NCBI GenBank assembly: GCA_902774325.1
Contig: CACYIC010000034.1
Span: 1-39,198 of the forward strand
Direction of reading: 5' to 3'
Source of the DNA: an uncultured Ruminococcus sp.
Lineage (GTDB): Bacteria > Bacillota > Clostridia > Oscillospirales > Acutalibacteraceae
DNA: 39,198 nt
Under the pieces are notes generated by a model, which did not search any database, was not told where the DNA came from, and worked only from the letters and a program-made list of their open reading frames with translations. Shown in pieces: positions 14,350 through 24,100 of this stretch. Within the stretch, counting starts at the first letter, position 1. The number at the start of each line of letters is the position of its first letter. The translations under genes and the position numbers were made by a program.

Positions 14350-15609
14350 TCAGCGTTTACCGGATAACGACCGACTGATCCGATTGTAAACCGGCTTCAT
14401 TGTCAAGCCCTGGATAACGGTGGTAAAGAACACGATGGCGTAGGTGCCTCCGAGTATGATATAGTAGACCTCCGCGGACAGCATTTCTTTTGCGCTCATG
14501 GCAAGCGCGACCGATAAGCCGCCGCGCAGTCCGCCCCATGTCAGCAGCTTGATGAAGCTTATTCTGTCATATCCGTCCGGTAATTTCCCCATGAACAGCG
14601 AGGAAAGCGTGAGGCTGCCGCTCCTCGCAATCAGATTCGCGGCTACGGCGATCACGGACAGCAGCAAAACGTGCTCCATCTGCAATATCCGTACAAACGT
14701 CAAGCCCAGCATTACATAAAGAACGGAATTGAAAAGCGAATCGAGCGTTTCCCAAAAGCTGTCAAAGGTCTGCGCGGCTTCCTGCTCCTCCTTTGAAAAG
14801 CGGGAGCGCAGCGCCGAGAACATCAGTCCGCAGACAACGGAAGCGATCGCGCCCGAAAACCCGAAGCTCTCGCAGATCGCGTAGGAGAGCGAGACCGTCA
14901 GCAGGCTGATAAAAATGCCGAGGTTTTTACTCCTGGTAAAGCGGAACAGCAGAAAGGTGAGCGCCGTTACCGCAGCGCCTGTTAAGACGGCTCCGAGGAG
15001 CTCTTTGAGCATGACGCCGATAAAGCCGCCCGAGGATGAAGCTGTCACCATGCCCGAGAAGCAGACGAACAGCGCTACTCCGACGCCGTCGTTGAAGAGG
15101 GATTCTCCCTCAATAAGAAAGGATATCCCCTTCGGCAAGCCGAATTTGCTGAGGATACCGGTCGCGGCGATCGGATCGGTAGGCGCGACGATGCTGCCGA
15201 AAAGCAGGCAAACAGGCAACGACAGACCGAGATTCAACAATTTGGCGGCTCCGAAGAACAGCAGTCCGTAGAAGCACGCGCCGAGCAGCGTACAGACAAG
15301 CGACAGCACGGTGACCTGCCGCGCGTGCTTTTTGAAGTCGGACAGCTTCATGTGGCAGGAGCTTGCGAACAGCATAAAGCACAGCACGCCTTCCATCAGG
15401 AAGTTTTCAATACTGATGAATTGCGCCTGCGCCAAAACCGTGCCGACGTCTGAGCTTCTAAAAACAGTGGCGGCGATAAGCATCAAGCCGCCGATCACAA
15501 CAGAAAACAGCATGAGCGAAATCTCATAGTTGAGCTTGGTGACCTTCTCGTTGAAGAAGCCCAACAAGCATACGAGAGCCATAATTACCGCGAACAGAAT
15601 AATATTCAT
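14350..15609 (-). CDS. CPA1-family Na+(or K+)/H+ antiporter
   Basis: A 419-residue polytopic membrane protein with about twelve hydrophobic segments. Family motifs are V-A-P-T-D-P-I-A-A-T (T144-D145-P146), F-L-I-E-G-E-S-L-F-N-D-G with the ion-binding N173-D174 pair, and G-G-L-R-G-G-L-S-V-A-L-A near the C-terminus. These define the NhaP/NHE type (electroneutral CPA1), which exchange Na+ or K+ for protons in pH and salt homeostasis. It has no C-terminal regulatory domain. The gene stands alone, convergent with the BspA-like gene. Ion specificity cannot be read from the sequence. Confidence 0.9.
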   Translation of the reverse strand: MNIILFAVIMALVCLLGFFNEKVTKLNYEISLMLFSVVIGGLMLIAATVFRSSDVGTVLAQAQFISIENFLMEGVLCFMLFASSCHMKLSDFKKHARQVTVLSLVCTLLGACFYGLLFFGAAKLLNLGLSLPVCLLFGSIVAPTDPIAATGILSKFGLPKGISFLIEGESLFNDGVGVALFVCFSGMVTASSSGGFIGVMLKELLGAVLTGAAVTALTFLLFRFTRSKNLGIFISLLTVSLSYAICESFGFSGAIASVVCGLMFSALRSRFSKEEQEAAQTFDSFWETLDSLFNSVLYVMLGLTFVRILQMEHVLLLSVIAVAANLIARSGSLTLSSLFMGKLPDGYDRISFIKLLTWGGLRGGLSVALAMSAKEMLSAEVYYIILGGTYAIVFFTTVIQGLTMKPVYNRISRSLSGKR

Positions 15610-15639
15610 CCGTCATCCCTGCCTTAAAAATAGTATCCG

Positions 15640-15705
15640 ACACTATTATAGCGCAAAAAAATGAAAAATAAAAGACCGTTCGTAAAAATAATCGACCGTT
15701 TGTCC
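15640..15705 (-). promoter_or_regulatory. antiporter promoter region with a tandem direct repeat
   Basis: On the minus strand a perfect TATAAT in GCGCTATAATAG (about 15642-15649) lies about 35 bp before the ATG at 15609, without a good -35. Just upstream there are two direct repeats about 20 bp apart; on the plus strand both contain the core GACCGTT-C/T-GT preceded by an A-rich run (15664-15703). The repeats are placed where an activator or repressor could bind. Confidence 0.5.
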
Positions 15706-15855
15706 CGGGCTTTGTAGAATCCTCCCGATACGGAAGCGTTGAAAGAGCACGATCAGCAACGCGCGATTCGCGGCGCGCGCCGTGACATTTACGATCCCGT
15801 CTGACAGCCCCAAAAAGCGATCGGCTCAAAAATGAAATTATTAGCTCGATTATCG

Positions 15856-15884
15856 TTGAAATACTTTATTCCGTCTGCTATAAT
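15856..15884 (+). promoter_or_regulatory. sigma-A promoter of the pyrophosphatase gene
   Basis: TTGAAA at 15856-15861 and TATAAT at 15879-15884 with a 17-bp spacer, about 70 bp before the ATG. The stretch 15706-15855 upstream shows no gene. Confidence 0.85.
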
Positions 15885-15955
15885 AAGAAAAAAGGCCCGC
15901 GACGCCGGCTTGAGCCTGCTTCTGCCGGCGCACGTTCCCCGCAAAGGAGATTGCC

Positions 15956-17596
15956 ATGAAACCTACAATAGTGATCGGACACAAAAATCCCGATACGGAT
16001 TCCATCTGCTCAGCCATCTGCTATGCCCGTTTAAAGACCATACTGACAGGCGAGGAGTATATTGCCTGCCGCGCCGGAGATATCAACAATGAAACCAAAT
16101 TCGTGCTGGAGCATTTTGAGGTAGACCCTCCGCGGCTCGTCGAGTCGCTTGAGCCTACCCTCGCGGACGTACAGTTCCGCGAGATCGACGGCATAGCGCC
16201 AAATATCTCTCTGCGCAGGGCGTGGGAGCACATGAGGGACAAGAACATCCAGACCCTTCCCGTGCTTACCAAGCGCGGCAAGATCAGGGGCTTGATAACG
16301 CTGGGCGACGAAGCGAGATTCTACCTTGAGGATCAGGATCCCCGCGCCTTATCCAAGGCGAACACCCCTTATATCAACATTGCGAATACTCTCTGGGGAG
16401 AGATAATCGTAGGAGATACCGGGGCGAAATTCACCCGGGGAAAGGTCGTCGTGGCGGCGTCCAAGTCAAATATGAACGACGACTATATTTCCGAGCACGA
16501 TATGGTGATAATCGGCGGAACAGCGGAGCTGCAAAAATACGCTATTGAGCACGGCGCTGGCAGCATCATAGTCTGCCTTGCGGCTAAGGTGCCTCCGGCG
16601 GTTCGCAAAATGGCAGAGGAATCCGGCTGCACCGTTATCGTCACCCCGATGGATATGTACTCCTGCGCAAAGCTCATCAATCAGGCTATGCCCGTGAGCC
16701 ATATCATGCGCAAGGACGGAATAATCTCCTTCGGTATCGACGAGTCTGTTTCGGACGTCAAGTCCGACGTTTCAAAGCGGCGTATCAGGTATTTCCCGAT
16801 ACTCGACGCCGACGAGAGATATCTCGGTCTTATGTCGCAGCGCAACCTGCTCAACGCCGAGCGCCGAAAGGTGATACTCGTTGACCATAACGAAAGGGGA
16901 CAGGCGATAGACGGGATCCGCTCGGCGGAGGTCGTTGAGATAATCGACCATCACCGCATAGACTCGGTCGAAACGATGAACCCGATATATTTCCGCAATC
17001 AGCCGCTCGGATGCACCGCCACCATCATATCCTTGATCTACGACGAGAACGGCGTCGAAATAGACTCCAACACAGCCGGTCTGTTGTGCTCGGCGATTTT
17101 GTCCGATACATTGATGTTCCGTTCGCCTACCTGCACGCCCACCGACGAGGCTATCGCCCGCCGTCTGGCAAAAACAGCGGGTATAAATATACAACGCTAC
17201 GCGATGTCGATGTTCAACGCGGGCTCCCTGCTTTCGGGCAAGTCTCCCGACGATATTTTCCATATCGACTGCAAGCCGTTCAAGGCGATGCAGACGGTGT
17301 TCAAGGTATCTCAGGTTACCAGCGTCAGCGCCCGGGAGCTCGAGCGGATAAAGGACGCCATGCTGCGGTATATGGAGGGCATACTGCCCGGCTCCGGCTG
17401 CGATATGCTGTTTATGATGCTGACGAATATCATCGAGGAGAGCACCGAGCTGCTGTTCGTCGGTCAGGGAGCTAAGGGGATAGTCACATCTGCTTTCCCT
17501 GCCGATTGCTCCGACAACAGCGTTAATCTTCCCGGGGTGGTCAGCCGCAAAAAGCAGATCATCGGCCCGATCATCAGGGCGATAGAAGATATGTAG
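15956..17596 (+). CDS. ppaC: manganese-dependent inorganic pyrophosphatase with CBS/DRTGG regulatory insert
   Basis: A 546-residue DHH-family protein behind AAAGGAG. Metal-binding motifs of family II pyrophosphatases are seen: G-H-K-N-P-D-T-D-S (residues 8-16), D310-H-N-E, and D331-H-H. The roughly 240 residues between the first and second motifs hold a CBS domain (e.g. L-P-V-L-T-K-R-G-K-I-R-G-L-I-T), a DRTGG-like domain (about 120-240) and a second CBS domain (F-P-I-L-D-A-D-E-R-Y-L-G-L-M). The length matches CBS-type pyrophosphatases of Clostridia (about 550 residues). It hydrolyses pyrophosphate in the cytoplasm; in this family adenine nucleotides bound by the CBS domains regulate activity. 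It is a single-gene unit with its own promoter and terminator. Confidence 0.93.
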   Translation: MKPTIVIGHKNPDTDSICSAICYARLKTILTGEEYIACRAGDINNETKFVLEHFEVDPPRLVESLEPTLADVQFREIDGIAPNISLRRAWEHMRDKNIQTLPVLTKRGKIRGLITLGDEARFYLEDQDPRALSKANTPYINIANTLWGEIIVGDTGAKFTRGKVVVAASKSNMNDDYISEHDMVIIGGTAELQKYAIEHGAGSIIVCLAAKVPPAVRKMAEESGCTVIVTPMDMYSCAKLINQAMPVSHIMRKDGIISFGIDESVSDVKSDVSKRRIRYFPILDADERYLGLMSQRNLLNAERRKVILVDHNERGQAIDGIRSAEVVEIIDHHRIDSVETMNPIYFRNQPLGCTATIISLIYDENGVEIDSNTAGLLCSAILSDTLMFRSPTCTPTDEAIARRLAKTAGINIQRYAMSMFNAGSLLSGKSPDDIFHIDCKPFKAMQTVFKVSQVTSVSARELERIKDAMLRYMEGILPGSGCDMLFMMLTNIIEESTELLFVGQGAKGIVTSAFPADCSDNSVNLPGVVSRKKQIIGPIIRAIEDM

Positions 17597-17642
17597 AACG
17601 TTTATCATAAAGCCTGAGCCGGCTTGCGTTCCCAACAACCCC

Positions 17643-17670
17643 GCCTCCCTCTCAGAGGGAGGCTCTTTTT
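17643..17670 (+). terminator. terminator of the pyrophosphatase gene
   Basis: A perfect 9-bp stem, GCCTCCCTC / GAGGGAGGC, with a TCA loop, followed by TCTTTTT. Confidence 0.9.
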
Positions 17671-17694
17671 CGCTGTCGGAAGCTTTTATACTAT

Positions 17695-17810
17695 CTTCTA
17701 ATAAAACACTTTAACATCTGTCGCGTTATATTTCGCATAGCTGCGATGTCGTCCTTGCAAGGCTGGCGCCATATTCGGGGACCCCGCAACGCCCTTTGGC
17801 GTTGTGGGGA
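17695..17810 (-). repeat. dispersed intergenic repeat R2, copy 1, with attached hairpin
   Basis: On the minus strand, 17754-17695 reads GGACGACATCGCAGCTATGC, then an ACGCGACAGATGTTAAAG block, and ends near AGTATAAA. This matches 38343-38418 on the plus strand (GGACGGCGCGGCTATGCGG, then ACGCGGCAGATATTAAAG). Upstream of the core lies a 12-bp hairpin at 17782-17809 (CCCCGCAACGCC / GGCGTTGTGGGG, one G-U pair). Both copies are intergenic. The matching frame gives Y-A-K-Y-N-A-T-D-V-K against Y-A-E-L-N-A-A-D-I-K, but no start site supports translation. Confidence 0.6.
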
Positions 17811-17985
17811 GAGGAGGAGCCGCAACGCGCGCACGACAACGGTCACGCTTGACCGAGCACAGCACGCGACGACGAGACGACAACGAAGTATTGCGGAAAA
17901 TAGACCGCAAAGATTGTCTATTTTTTATTTGAGTTTAGTATTAGCGCTCGCAATATGCCGCGCCGTTTTTTGACGGCAAGCGATG
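17811..17985. other. intergenic region, no gene seen
   Basis: This stretch continues the GC-rich flank of repeat R2 and then becomes AT-rich. It contains a short hairpin GCCGTTTTTTGACGGC at about 17962-17977. No coding frame with a ribosome binding site is visible. Confidence 0.5.
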
Positions 17986-18021
17986 CAAAAGCCCCCCTTC
18001 CCTTGCGGGAAAGAGGGGCTT
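17986..18021 (-). terminator. terminator of the giant-protein / small-peptide operon
   Basis: On the minus strand, AGCCCCTCTTTCCC and GGGAAGGGGGGCT pair around GCAA, followed by TTTTGC. It lies about 27 nt after the stop of the 42-residue peptide gene and has no other gene to serve. The T-run is short. Confidence 0.65.
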
Positions 18022-18047
18022 GACATATCGGGACTGAAGCCGGACGA

Positions 18048-18176
18048 TCAATCCCAGTCGTCGTCGGACGGCTTTTCGCCGACTCCCTCGCCGTGTGTTC
18101 CGCTGGCGGCGATAACGTCGCAGGGTTCAAGGGCGAGGATTTCCGAACGCGGTGAAATATATTCTGCTTTTTCCAT
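18048..18176 (-). CDS. 42-residue peptide with central D-V-I-A-x-S motif
   Basis: ATG 18176 has a strong AAGGAGG site 10 nt upstream and encodes 42 residues. The start is M-E-K-A-E-Y-I-S-P-R-S-E-I-L, the middle is C-D-V-I-A-A-S-G, and the tail is Gly/Asp-rich, ending D-D-D-W-D. It begins 14 nt after the stop codon of the giant secreted-type protein and precedes the operon terminator, so the two genes are surely co-transcribed. The peptide at 526-648 has the same size, motif position and placement. There is no signal peptide, and only one Cys. I do not recognise a named family. A modified or immature peptide, a chaperone-like partner or an assembly factor for the large protein are all only guesses. 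Confidence 0.7.
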   Translation of the reverse strand: MEKAEYISPRSEILALEPCDVIAASGTHGEGVGEKPSDDDWD

Positions 18177-18190
18177 TTATTCAGTCCTCC

Positions 18191-21100
18191 TTATTTAAGC
18201 TCGTCAAAGCTTCCGCTGATAACGTCGCTGTAAACGATCCTGACGCTTCCCTTGGAGTCCTCAAGGATAGCGTATGCTCTGGCGTATACGACGCCGTCCG
18301 TTCTGCTTCCGACGTCGATCGTGAAGCCGTCCGTGCCGTCGTCGGTGGTGGTGGTGATAACGGTATTCTTTACTTTTTCCATGAGCGTTTTGCCTTCGCT
18401 GTCGGCAAAGCGCAGAGCCGCGTCAGCCTTGCCGCCGCCGAAGGTCGAGGCGCTGGTTCCGTAGAGCACGCCGTGCGAGAGCATGGTGTAGGAGTCGAGC
18501 ACGTTTCTTTTGAATTCAAAACGTATGTTGTTTTGACCGTCATTGGCGTAAGCGTAAGCCGCCGTCACCTTTATCAGGTTATCCTGTACATCCTCGGTTT
18601 CCGTATATACGCAGGAGGTTCCCGTGAGCCCGCTTCCGCTGAGCTTCGCGATCCTCTTCTGGATAGCGGTCACGTCGTTGATGTCGATATCGTTGTCGCC
18701 GTCGGCGTCCGCCGCCATGAAGAGCTTGGAGTCGGGAACTATGATTTTCGCTGCGATCTTCTGGACGATGGTGGCGTCGATAATATTCACGAGTCCGTCA
18801 AAGTTAAGATCGCCGATAAGGATCCGGGTATCGTCAACGCTGTTTCTCCTGTAGGCAAAGGAGCAGGTGTTGTTGAAGTCGCGGCTGTCGGGAGCTTTTG
18901 AAACTACCCTTACCGAAACCAGACCGTCCACGTCCGCGCATGAGGCGTCAAGCGGAATATAAATGACAGCCGGCTTGCCGTTGTAAACGGTTGAGATCTC
19001 AACAGAGTTGAGGGTTTCTCCGGTGAGCCTGTTGTAGATCTCGACTGTCGCGGGAGAAGCGTAGAGATAGTTGTTGTAAACCGTTGCCTTGACAAAGCTC
19101 TGTCCGTCCCTGTCATACTGCTCGGCGCGGATGCCCATATCGACCTTCGCCAGCGTGAACGATGCCTCGGATGCGGTTTCGCCGTCGCTGACCGTTACCT
19201 TGAGGTCGCGGTTGAGCGCGGTATCGGGAGCGGTAAAGGGCACGGAATAGGTCTTGCTGCCGCCGCCCGTGATTGCGGACGCTTCGGCGGAATAGGCGCC
19301 GATCACGGAGCCGTCATATCCGGTCACGGTAAACTCGAGGTCGCCCGTGGGAGTGAAACCGTCGTTTTCGACCTTGACCAAAAGCCTTGCCTCTTCATTG
19401 GCGCGAACCTCGTTGAGATCGACGTCCGCGGAGCTGATAACAGGCTTCGCGCCCGCGCCGACAGTTACGGTCATCAGCGAGGATTCGGTTTCGAGAGTTT
19501 CGGAGTCCTTCATAACCGTATCGTAGTAAGTGAGCGAGAGCTTTCCGTTTACAAAGGCGGCGTCAAAGCTGTCGATGAAGTTCTCGGAGGAAACGACTCT
19601 GACGGGAGCGGTCCATTCGCCGCTTGCGCTGTTGAAGTATACGGCGCTGAGCGAGCCGGGGGTATCCTTGAACACAAGAGCCGTGTTTCCGTTTTCGTCC
19701 GAGGCCGCGCGGAATTCGCCCGCCGCCGAATTGCTGAGCCTGATTATCTCGGAGGTTTCGTCCGTGCTCGGGTCGTACTGCTTCATTGAGCCGTTTTCAT
19801 ACCAAACAAGAACGTCTTTTCCGTTCAGCTCGATCGCCTCGATATCGGTTTCAATGCCCTCGGCGAGTACGGCGGAGCCGCCCTGACCGATATCGCTGAC
19901 GATAAGCTGTCTGTCCTCGGGGGTGGTGAGGTCGTTGTCGCTGTCGGTCATGTAAGCGATCTTCCCGCTGCCGTTCGCGCCGATCAGGGTGAGGCTTGAC
20001 GGGGTCTTTACCTCGTCGGCGACCGCCTCGGGAGCCGTCCAGCCGTTAACGGTAAGGCTGCTGGTCATAACGGTGTTTCCGTCGTCGTTGAGGAAGGGGT
20101 TGTTTCCGGCGCTGTTGATCCATGCCGCCGTGAAAGCTCCGCCGATATTTTTGAGTACGGGATTTGCGTCGAAGCTGCTGTTGCTTGTGATCCTTGTGTT
20201 TTCGGTAAAGGCGTTGGTCTGAGGATCGTAAACCGCTCCGTAAACCTCTATGTTTTTGACCGAATCCTCCAAAGAGGCTTCGTCGGTGAGGCTTGCGGCG
20301 CTCTGAGTGTAAACTACCGCGATCCTGTCGCCGCAGGAGGCGAGCGAGTATGAAAGGTCGGCGTTGTGGTTATTGTCGAGCTTTGAGGGTGTCGACCAGC
20401 TCTCTGTCGCTGCGTCATAAACGCTGTAATAGAGCGCCAGCGCGTTTGCCGCGCAGTCCGCGTCGGGATCGATACCCTGATATACCATTATGATCCTGTC
20501 GCCCGCGCGCGCGATCTGAGGAGCCGTGCCCGCGTAGGCGTTCTCGAGAAGAACAGCCGGTGACGAGGAGGCTTTGACCGGGGCGTTCCAGACCGAGCCG
20601 TAATTGAGCATTCCGCTGTCGATCTCGTAGCCGTCGACGACATAGGAATCGCTGAGCGCGCTCATGATTCTCTTTTTGGTGTTCGCCTCGTGATTGTAGA
20701 CCTTGACCTCGGCAGTCAGGATCGGGTATTTCTTGGACCACCAGAAGAATTTAACGGAAAAACCGAATTCTCCCTTGAGAGTGATGTCGTCAAGATAACA
20801 TTCCTTTCCGAAAATATACGCTGTTTCGAGATTCATGCTATCGTAGAAGCTGAAATTCAGGCATGATATTCCGATTCCCAGGGACGCCTCCACCTCGAGG
20901 GAAGCGCCGACCTTAGCGTTGAACTCCCACGGGTCTTCCGGCTTTTCGCGTTCAAAGCCAAGCTCGCCCGAAACTCCGAGGGATATATTAACGTTAATTG
21001 TAAGCGGGATAACGCCGACTATAAAGTCTGATCCGGCGCTTAAAGAGCCTTCGACCTTCAAGAACGCCCTTGCTTTTACCATATCTCCGAGCGTACCGTC

Positions 21101-24100
21101 GTCGTTTACATGGAACGCGATAACGCCGCCGATGCCCACGGTGACTCTTTTGTCGATATCGTCGCTCGAATCGTCGATCTGATCCATAAATTTTGTGAGC
21201 TTTTTCTCAAAGACGTCGGCGTCCAGACACTCGTCAAAGTTGAAATCATCCGGATCAGCGGTATTGAAGTCGCGGAGATTGTAGTTGAGCATGAAGGATA
21301 TGGTCTGCTCGCTTCTGTCGTATTCGATATTCGAGTTGATTTTATCCGTGAAATCGAGAGAGAGGTTTATGCCGTTGAGCCAGGAAAGACCTTCGTCGTC
21401 GGAGCCGAGTTCGGCGCTCATGTTGTCCGGCAGCTTGACGTCGATATCGGTATCAAGCTCAAGCGCGATAATATTCAGGGCGATATTACGCTCTTTGCCT
21501 TCTTTTTCAATCACGCGGAGCGATATGGGCTTTCCGTTTTCAAAGCTGTTTGCCGGAATGACGCGGGTGTAGGTGTACCTGCTTGCGTCGTATGAGGACG
21601 TGCTTGCCGCAAGCACGCGCCCTCCCTGAACCACGTCAACGGATTTGATCTCGCCGTAAATTTTCGCCACGAACGTGGCTGACGCTTCGTCTTTGTTGGT
21701 TTGGATGGATGATGAATAGTTTATTACGTCCTTGCCGTCGAGGGTCACGCTCTCAACAGCAAATTCGCCCACGCGGTAAAGCTTGACTGTCTCTTTCTTG
21801 CCGTGGGCAACGCCCTCAAAGTCGGGGTCGGTGTAGCTGTAATAGCCGTCGGCGGTGACCCTGAGATAATCGCACTCGATAGTGTCGCGTTCATCCTCGG
21901 GAATAATTACTCTGCCCTTTTGCTTGGGGTCATCCGCTTTAAGCTTGACGTCTGACGAAAGCTCTACCTGCGCGCCATCGATCGCATCACCCGAGGAGTC
22001 GACGATCTCAAACACAAAGCTTCCCGATTCCTCGGGGAATTTTTCATAGAACTGCGGCAGAAAATAGCTTACGGGGTGAATCGTAACGGTGACCTCGGCG
22101 CCGCTCGCGTTCAGGTCGTCTACCATATATCCTACATATTTCTTGAATGCACCCTGTCCGGTGAAGTAACGGTAAACGAATTTCTCGCCCGGGTTGAGAG
22201 TGTCGCGCTGCTCATCCATCTCGGAAACATTTCCGTTTGCGTCAACAAATTCCTCCATGTAGGATTCTATCAGAGGCTTCCACTCAAATGCGTTGAGCGG
22301 GATCGGACCTTTATTTTTGACGACGGTATTGAAGAACAGCTTGCCGCGTTTGCTTGTTTCGCACGCCTCGATCTCGACCTCAATACCTGTTGAACCGTAG
22401 ACCACGATATCGTCATCAGCTATGAAGGTCGCGGACACGGGCTCGTTAAAGTAAGATATCAAGCCGAGGAAATCGGCTGATATCCTGTAGTTTCCGGGTT
22501 CATCGCCTCGGAGCACCCACTCGATGCTGCACTGCGACTGTCCTTTGATCTCGTCGATATATACGCTTGCCTTCGGCTCGGAGGAATTTGTCTTAACAAT
22601 GCTCAGTCCGTCGGGAACATTGAGCTTGACAGTATTGTTAAGCAGGCTGAAATCCTCGGAGGCGTGGTTGATGATGTGAAGCGACACATCAAAGAATTCC
22701 TTGAGGTAGCTGAACTCGACCGGAACGTCAACATAAACGATCGTAGGAGTGTTGTATCCGCTTCCCGAGCCCGAGCCTGAGCCTGAGCCGCCTGAGCCTC
22801 CCGAGCTTCCCGAGCCGCCCGAGCCTGAGCCGTCTATGACTGAGCCGGAACCGCCGAACACGTGGGGCGTGAGCTTTCTGCTGACGCCTGAGGACGACTT
22901 TACATAGATCGGCTCGCCGACAGTATCCTGACCGTTCCAGTAAATGACGGACTTGATCGGCACTCTTTCGTATTGCAGGGTGACGTCAAGACGGACGACA
23001 TTGCGGTTCTGGGCGGCGGTGATATCAATGCCCGCCGCGATGATCTCTTCGAAGGTCATGCGGTGGATCTCAAATTCACCGGTGACTATCGGTTCGTTGA
23101 TAAGAACTAAGCTGAGAGTGGTGTCGCTGCCGGTCACGGTTATGCTCTGCTTTACGGGCAAATGCTCGCTGTCCTTGTATGCGGCTATGACGTGGGTGCC
23201 GATGCTGAGCTCAAAGGTCGCGGCGCCTGCGGAATCGGCAAAGGCGTGGAGGGCGTTATCCTCACCGAGATCGACATAAATATCGGTTCCGGGCAACGCG
23301 GCGCCATTGTCGTCCTTAACGGTAACGGTCACGTTTCCGACCATCTCTCTGCCCGTTACGGTGATGTTCTTTTGGGTGCTGCCGACATTGCCGTCGTTGT
23401 CGGTAACGGTGAGTGTGACCGTGTACATGCCCGTTTCGGTATAGATATGTCTTGCCTTTCCGTTGGTGTTTTCGACAGGCTCGCTGCCGTCGCCGAAGTC
23501 AAAGCGGTAGGAAACAACGGTGCCGTCGTCGGAGGAATGGCTTCCGTCAAATATGTACTCGCTCTCACAGACGAGTATGCCCTGGCAGTCGAGGAGCGCG
23601 ATCGGGGCGATTGCGGTCGCACCGGTCTCACCGGTCGCACCCGCTACGCCGAGGATCTCGGTATCCGCGAACGAGGTGTTGCCCGCCGCGTCTTGAGCCT
23701 CGATCCTGTACTGCACGCTCTTATCCGCGGGAACAACGTCGTCGTCCGTATAGCTGTAATCCGTTTTGCCCGCCTGAGCCCTTACGGAATCGTAAAGAGT
23801 GAACGATGTGGCGGTATCGGTTTTTCTGTAAATATAGAAATGTGAAACGTCGTCGCTGTTGCAGCTCCACGCGGATGTGAAGTTGTTGTTTTCGTCGCCC
23901 GAAAGACTGACGTTCTCGACCTGCGGAGCCTCGGTGTCGATCGTATAAGTCACGAGCTTTTCTTCGGCTTCATTTCCGGCTGTATCGGAGGCGGTGATCC
24001 TGAGCGTCACCTGGGTGCCGTTGCCGAATTCATCCATCGGCAGCGCGCAGGAAAACGAACATCTGCTCGAATTGTTGCCGGTGATCTCCTTGAGAGTCTG

